64,000 nucleotides of DNA from Pycnopodia helianthoides (Eukaryota > Echinodermata > Asteroidea > Forcipulatida > Asteriidae): the NCBI GenBank assembly GCA_032158295.1, contig CM063243.1, forward strand, positions 9,060,948-9,124,947, written 5' to 3'. The translations under genes were made by a program, and so were the position numbers. The notes beneath the pieces are model-generated. The model had not been told where the DNA came from, ran no database searches, and was given only the letters and a program-made list of their open reading frames with translations. Below are positions 58,172-64,000 of the stretch, in pieces; within the stretch, counting starts at the first letter, position 1, and every line of letters starts with the position of its first letter.

Positions 58172-59317
58172 AGACAAAGTATACAGAAGTTGTAATTATA
58201 AACGATACATAAATTCCAATCTGATATCTCACTGAGTGCACGTAAGAGAACTCAGAACACTCATTGTGGAAGAGTAGGGGTTAACCACGGTGTTTCTGGT
58301 TCACATAGCAAGCACCATTGATTACAGGTTTCCTCAGGCTTGCGAGCTACAGTGATTAAGTTCACTTTATGAGGCATTCTTGGTTTAATTACCAGAAATA
58401 TGTAATAATAATAATAATAATGTATTTCTACATTATCATTAATATCAAAAGAAAATATTATAAGAGTAATAATGTGGAGGCATGTTCCGAACAAGCAGGG
58501 ATTGCCAAGGGACAACCCGTACAAAGACGACATCAACACAAAAACATAGACCAGAACAAAAAATGTGCACACACGTACTAAGTTTAACGACTAAAGCATT
58601 TTGACCTACAATATAAAACGTTGCGAGAAAACGGCAAAAGATTATTTTGTAGAACAAACAATTATGCAAAAAAGGTCAAAGGTAGGGTCATACTTTGATA
58701 ATGACTCCCAAAAGGAACTATGCAATTTTCATCCCGAAAGCCTATTATTATTATGTTGTAAAGATGGTCATGAAAAGTATAGGCGAAAAGTGTCCCCGTT
58801 GATAAGAAACCCATCGAAGAAATATCTAAAATTGTGAATCTCCAAGGAACGCCTGCAGGCGACTTTTGGCAAAATTTCCGTGGTGTCCGTTTAAAACGCT
58901 GCCCTCAATACACCGAGAGGTACGATTGGTACCCGATGTCACCTCGCTAAATTTGTATGAATTCGACATTCAATATGATTGAAATAACGCGACAGTTTTG
59001 GGCTGTTTTCTCAACAAGCAGGCACTCAACTGAAACTTTTACAGGTAACTTTTATTGTATCTTTCTTGAAAATTTTGCCTATAAATCAGCATTACGTTGA
59101 CAAAACCCAACGACGACCCTTGAACTATTTTAATAGAGTGGCTATTAACTAGAAAAGGCCCGAACTTCCGTTTAAAAAGAGCAACTTAATTTCAGTGACA
59201 ACAGTATTTCCATTTACAAAGGGGCTCAAAATATCAATGGAAATTCTTCTCCATTATTCTTAATTAGTAATTAAGGCTAAAATCTGTTTTGAAATTGATT
59301 CTTGTATAAGGAGAGCT
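58172..59317. other. intergenic, no gene recognised
   Basis: It has a SINE tail fragment (CAGTGATTAAGTTCACTT at 58350) followed by (AAT)n at 58398-58421. No coding homology is recognised. Confidence 0.45.
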
Positions 59318-59512
59318 GGGCCCAATTTCATAGAGCTGCTTGTGAGCAGAAAATATTACTGTTTAACAATTTTTTTCTCAGCAAAAATTTGCAGGATACC
59401 AGTCATAGATGATACATGCTAAATCCCATTTTGGATGGTAACCTTATTCTGATCAGCGTAATTTTGTTGTCCATAGGTTATAACTATGTGTGCTTAAAAA
59501 GTAGTTCTGTGG
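59318..59512. repeat. fold-back repeat, GGGCCCAATTTCATAGAGCT family
   Basis: The left end is GGGCCCAATTTCATAGAGCT exactly. The centre has AGCAAAAATTTGCAGGATAC and GGTAACCTTATTCTGATCAG. The right end is worn (GTGCTTAAAAAGTAGTTCTG). Confidence 0.8.
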
Positions 59513-62500
59513 TCAAGTTTGTTTGTAAAGACTGAGCGAGGAACAGTTCCATATACAAGACAACTTAAATTGGTGGTTTGGCTGATGGTAACATACCGGT
59601 AGTTGAGCCGAGCAAGATGCTGCCCTTTACGTGGAGACTCGGCTCCTTTTCTTACCCGCCTGCAGGGCGAATCGACGTTCAAGATTCAACTTCGAGAGAA
59701 TGTCGACTTTTGATTCATGAGATTTGAAATTTCCCTTCCCGCTGGGTTGCTGAAGTCTGTAAAGATTTACTGTCAGGCTTGTATTGCAAAGCAGATACAT
59801 AACACGACTTGCGACCTGGAATCACAATTTTGTTTTATAATCACGGCACAAAACACACATTTATTTCGAAGGTGATAAATTTCTTGTAATACACAGTTCC
59901 ACCTTTGTTTACCTTCAAAATTAAACCATGCCTCGCTATGTAATTTGTGTATAGTGTTAGTCTTAATGAATATTATGGGTGGTCCCGACTTACGATCTCA
60001 AAACTGACAACCACTTATTTCTTAGTTTCCCGCCAAGGCAAGTTTTTTTTTTCAAAACGCCCGTCACTGTAACAAACGACTGTTTCATGTTCACCGACGT
60101 TGACACACGGGAATTAAACCTGAACCCATGAGCTGTGATGAAGTTGCCCCGGGCCTCCCCAAAATGGATACAATTGGTGACAATTCCTGAACGATTCTCG
60201 AAGCGTGGAGCCGTGGGTGTTGTTATAAGCGAGAGGAGGCGGAAATTAGACGTTATGATACTTCGGGGCAAAGAAAATTGATAACACGTTCGGAAGTTAA
60301 ATATTGAAACCAATTTAGTGTGTTTCACATCAGTCGTCTTTACAAAATTCTATTGCATGAGAATTGTTATAGGTCGGGCAGAATGAGTGGATACAGTGTG
60401 TGGTCATTAAAATTCATGTTTCGGCACCATTAGACTTTATAGGACTTAGGTTCATTTTGCAGAATTGTGCATGGTCTTCATTTCAAGTTGCACCTCTTCT
60501 GCTTGTGCCTCGAGTAGAAAAAAAGGGACGAGTGGGTGGAGATGCAAATGAAACAAGCTCCCCCCACAGCATCACTTTACTTTACCATAGATAGACCGCG
60601 AAGTCATCGGCGTGGAGACACGGACCGCTTCCAACGACCTCTCCCGCCCCGTGTTGTGGACATGGATACCCCGTGTTTGCCCGGGTCCTGTTTCACACTT
60701 GACGTTCCCTCTCGGAACTCCAAAACCGGAGGCCGTAGCCACTCAGTCAGTCCTCGGGGACTGGGACCTCGCACTGACCCCCATTTACCCATCAGGTTTG
60801 TCCCCAAACATGAGGGAAATCTTTTCCCCCTTTTCTTCTTCTGTTGAAACCCAATGCTTCGCCACTCATTGCCTGTTCAACTCGTGCTTGAACACGAGTT
60901 GAATTTCATCACATTGTTTGCGGACAGTCAGTTGTTCGGCCTTTACGGGTTCTTCCTTTTGTACATTAAAAAGTCATCCCAAACGCAGTATTCAATTTTC
61001 CCCCAGAAGTCCAACAGAATTTGTAGATAATTCTGTAATTAATTTGTCAATCAAAAAAATACTCGATTCAGTTTTCACTCCGTGGGTTAATACCTATCGG
61101 CGTTATGATAAGTTAGCTTTCTGTTTATTTCTCTCCCGTCGAAATGATTCCAGAAAAAAAAATCTGTCTCAACACGTACACTTCAAACCTCCATTGTTTC
61201 AAAACGCAAACCACACACAAACAACACAATACGTGCCCGGTGTGCGAAACAACGCGAAATCAAAGCTGTAATTTCCCGCCCTCCACGACGTCAAACCCGT
61301 AAAGCTGTCACGTGATCTGTCGCTGAACTCTGATGGCTGTCAAGGCGTAAGTAGATACTTTAATGGCCCGCTGTCATCTGTCAAGAGCCGCTGCCTAATT
61401 TACACCCAGCTCCTTGGCCCTCTTCCGAGATTGCCCCACAAGGGCCCGTGCCAAGAGGTGAGAGGGGTTTTAATATCTCGTTCAAGCGGCCACTCCACTC
61501 TTATTGGCCACATGTGCGGTATAAAAAAAAGACCGCGACAGGTTAGACACAAAGATGGTAAGGTTTCTTATCAGCTCGGGTTCTTTTTCTCTCTCTCTCT
61601 CTCTCCTAAGGAGCATGATGGCACATGTCGACAGCCCCATGTTTTATTGAATGCAAGTGTTGTGCATTCTCCTTTTTTTCTCTCCTTGTCTTCTTCTTTG
61701 GTTGGACGATGGCGCAGCCGCGCATAGTCCGGGACTGCTGTGTATTTACACAGTGAGATAATTGAAGGGGAACATAATAATACTGATTATGATGAGGATG
61801 AGGAGGATGAACATGATAAATATGAGGAGGAATGAATAAATGAAGGAGTCGAGAAGGAGGGCATGGAAGATGAGGATGGGGGGGGGGGTTGCTATACGGA
61901 GGATGGGTATGATGATGACGAGGCGAGGGGGGTAGGTGATGATGATTGTAGTGGTGTCTTGGACAGCTTTGGTAAGGGGGGGTGGTGGTTATTGCAAAGA
62001 TGACAACGAAGATGGTATGTGGGTGGGGTGAGGAGGGTTCAGAGAAGATGGGACTGATGTCAACAGAAAGTCCAACTGTTTTTGATAATCAGTGGTGAAC
62101 CGTGTAATTGTAATCGTTTTCTTTTGAAGAGGGGGTGGATCTTATTACAGCCAGTTGGTTTATTCTCGACGTTTCGACTATTCTCTCGTTCGTCAGGAGA
62201 CCGAAGGATGCGGAGGGGAGTATAGTGGACATTTAAAGAAGTTTGTTGAAGTGTTGCTAAGAGAAGGGGAGGCCGAGAAGGGGAGAGGGAGAGGGTTGGC
62301 CCATGGAGGGGGTAAAATTCGACCAAACCCAGATACAAACAAAACATGGGCCTCCAAACAGTACCAAAGGCAGCGTTCCCTGGCCCTCCATTCAAAGATA
62401 AGCCCTAGGTGTACCCCTGGATGTCACAGATGAAATAAAATGACGTAGATGATGACGTCAGTAAAATTGTTTACCATGACAACGATAGTACAAAGTCGCA

Positions 62501-63571
62501 TGAAAATCCATGGCAAGCAAATCCTAAAGCCTCGACGTTGCACTTCTCACCTCAAAATATCAGCCCCAGAGTCTCTGTCCATATTGTGACATTTTGTAAA
62601 AAAAAATTGAAAACCCGACCACCAATGAGAGACCAAAAATGGTATATAACCGATCTACGTTTGGGTTCACTGACCATTCACACAGTGTTCCCCCACCCTG
62701 GGGGTAACGAGGCCTCTCCGAGGTGACAGACAGACTGTCTTCAAGTTGGAGAGAGAAAGACCCTTGAACATCTCGATGGAAAATCACCAAGGGACTGTAA
62801 GGAACTTGAAGTTCCTAGGGCCTTCCCCTTTTCCCTGCGCGCCCACCAAGGTCTGTTTGCGCCGGGGACACACGAGGCACGTACTTGGCCATGTTCTTGA
62901 TGAAATTGTTGGCAAATTGTGGGCCAAGCTTTTCAGTGTAGAGTTTCAGCCCTGTCTCGCTAAGCCAAATAAACCGGTGGTTTGACAAACACGCTCATCA
63001 ATACAGCCCCAACCTGTTTTTGCTGAAATGGCACGCCTGCAAAATCAAACTATTAAAGGTATGATACAGGATTGCTTTTTGGAAGAGTGCACTAATCCCG
63101 TCCTCTTTGTTTCCAACAAACACTCCACGAAAAAAAGGTGAAAATGTCATCAAATCAGAAGACACCGAATAATGGTTCAATTTTGATCAGGGATTTTGTT
63201 CTTGATGTGCACATTCGACTTAAAACTGGGAAATGTGTCTCCATTATAAAATTACACACGGAAATATTCTTCATTACATATTTTTATGGGGGAGGGGGTG
63301 GTAACTGGTATACATTTTGTGAAAAATAATCTTCATACGCAAAATCTTGTATTTTTGTTTATCATTTCCAATTGTTATTAGTAGTATTGGTATTGTTTTT
63401 ATTGTTGTTTTTAAGCAGAAGACCATTTGGATTTCATGACTAACAATGAATGCATACTGACAAATTATGCAATGGACAGCTTTTTATTATACACTTTTTT
63501 GTTGTTATTGCCACGGGCTAAAGTTTTCTACTCTACGTTATTGTACACAAGTTATTGCAATGAGTCTTATG
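59513..63571. other. intergenic, no gene recognised
   Basis: It has a (CT)n microsatellite (61588-61605), a GATGAGGA-rich low-complexity stretch with a G-run (61770-62030), and a retroelement-type motif on the minus strand at 62160-62207 (GGTCTCCTGACGAACGAGAG, AGTCGAAACGTCGAG). Compact non-repetitive DNA near 60500-60800 and 61290-61520 gives open frames on both strands but no recognised protein. Confidence 0.45.
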
Positions 63572-64000
63572 TTAAAGGCAGGGTAATACTTTTGGTAATT
63601 GTCAAAGACCAGCGGTGTATCCCAACATAAGCATAAACTAACAGACCTGTGAAAATTTGGGCTCAATTGGCCATCGAACATGCAAGAAAGTAACAAACGA
63701 AAAAAGCACCCTCGTTTCTTATAGAACTGTGTTGCTTCAGATGCCAGAGAAAGGCTTCATGCCTGAAGCCTTTCTAAGATCAAATTTTAGGGGTAAAGAA
63801 TGACCTCTTTCTCTAAAACTACATTACCTCAAAGGGTGTCCTTTCTAACAATGTTTTAACAGCAATGTTTACATGGTAAACAGCTCTCCAGTGCTTTTTA
63901 CCAATTGAGCCCAAATTTTCACAGTTTTTTTTTAAAATTTTTTTTGCATAGTGTTTGGATACACCAAGTTAAGACACTGGTCTTTGAAAATTACCCAAAG
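63572..64000 (-). mobile_element. TTAA-type MITE, cut by the window end
   Basis: TTAAAGGCAGGGTAATACTT, then TTGGTAATTGTCAAAGACCA, opens it. AAATTTGGGCTCAATTGGCC and TCTAAAACTACATTACCTCA are the reverse of blocks in 20578-21048. The middle has an inverted repeat, AGAAAGGCTTCA / TGAAGCCTTTCT, around TGCC (63748-63775). The far end reaches CTTTGAAAATTACCCAAAG at the border. Confidence 0.88.

Noticed and set aside
60536..60902. Overlapping open frames with basic, proline-rich peptides
   Set aside because: Open in two + frames and one minus frame at once, which reflects GC composition and not coding.

Overview
The window is eukaryotic, intron-rich, AT-rich DNA with a high load of short repeats. 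I read it as an invertebrate deuterostome, most likely an echinoderm (sea star or sea cucumber type). This rests on the protein homologies and on repeat families (TTAA-flanked MITEs, GGGCCC fold-backs, tRNA-derived SINEs) that I recall from echinoderm genomes. The rank below phylum is inference.

Two protein genes are convincing. (1) PNN (pinin) lies on the + strand from before base 1 to 10247. Eight exons are visible, the first cut by the window edge. All join in frame with GT/AG boundaries. They encode the conserved Pinin/SDK/memA core and an acidic tail that stops without the RS-rich extension of vertebrate pinin. Its introns hold several tandem-repeat arrays, including a 19-bp minisatellite of about 40 copies at 6118-6935. 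(2) ACTMAP (C19orf54 homologue, actin maturation protease) lies on the - strand from 22521 to 16885. Six exons cover the proline-rich N-terminus, the catalytic Cys (CGIAAL), the catalytic His (GHKAHWA) and the C-terminal YVLARQGKS block. A one-base reading-frame break falls in the last exon between about 17077 and 17091. PNN and ACTMAP are convergent. Between their 3' ends is one short exon-like stretch (15383-15491, + strand, polyA signal at 15669) that I cannot identify.

From about 22.6 kb to 64 kb I find no convincing host gene, only a decayed LINE reverse-transcriptase tail at 57040-57470. This half holds scattered MITEs, SINE fragments, fold-back elements, an 80-bp tandem array (32681-33450), a G-rich array (31244-31405), a long near-perfect hairpin (30282-30390) and non-repetitive stretches that could be cis-regulatory.

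The most interesting pattern is in the TTAA-flanked MITEs. Several otherwise similar elements carry a palindrome near their middle, usually CG-containing, whose sequence differs from copy to copy or family to family.
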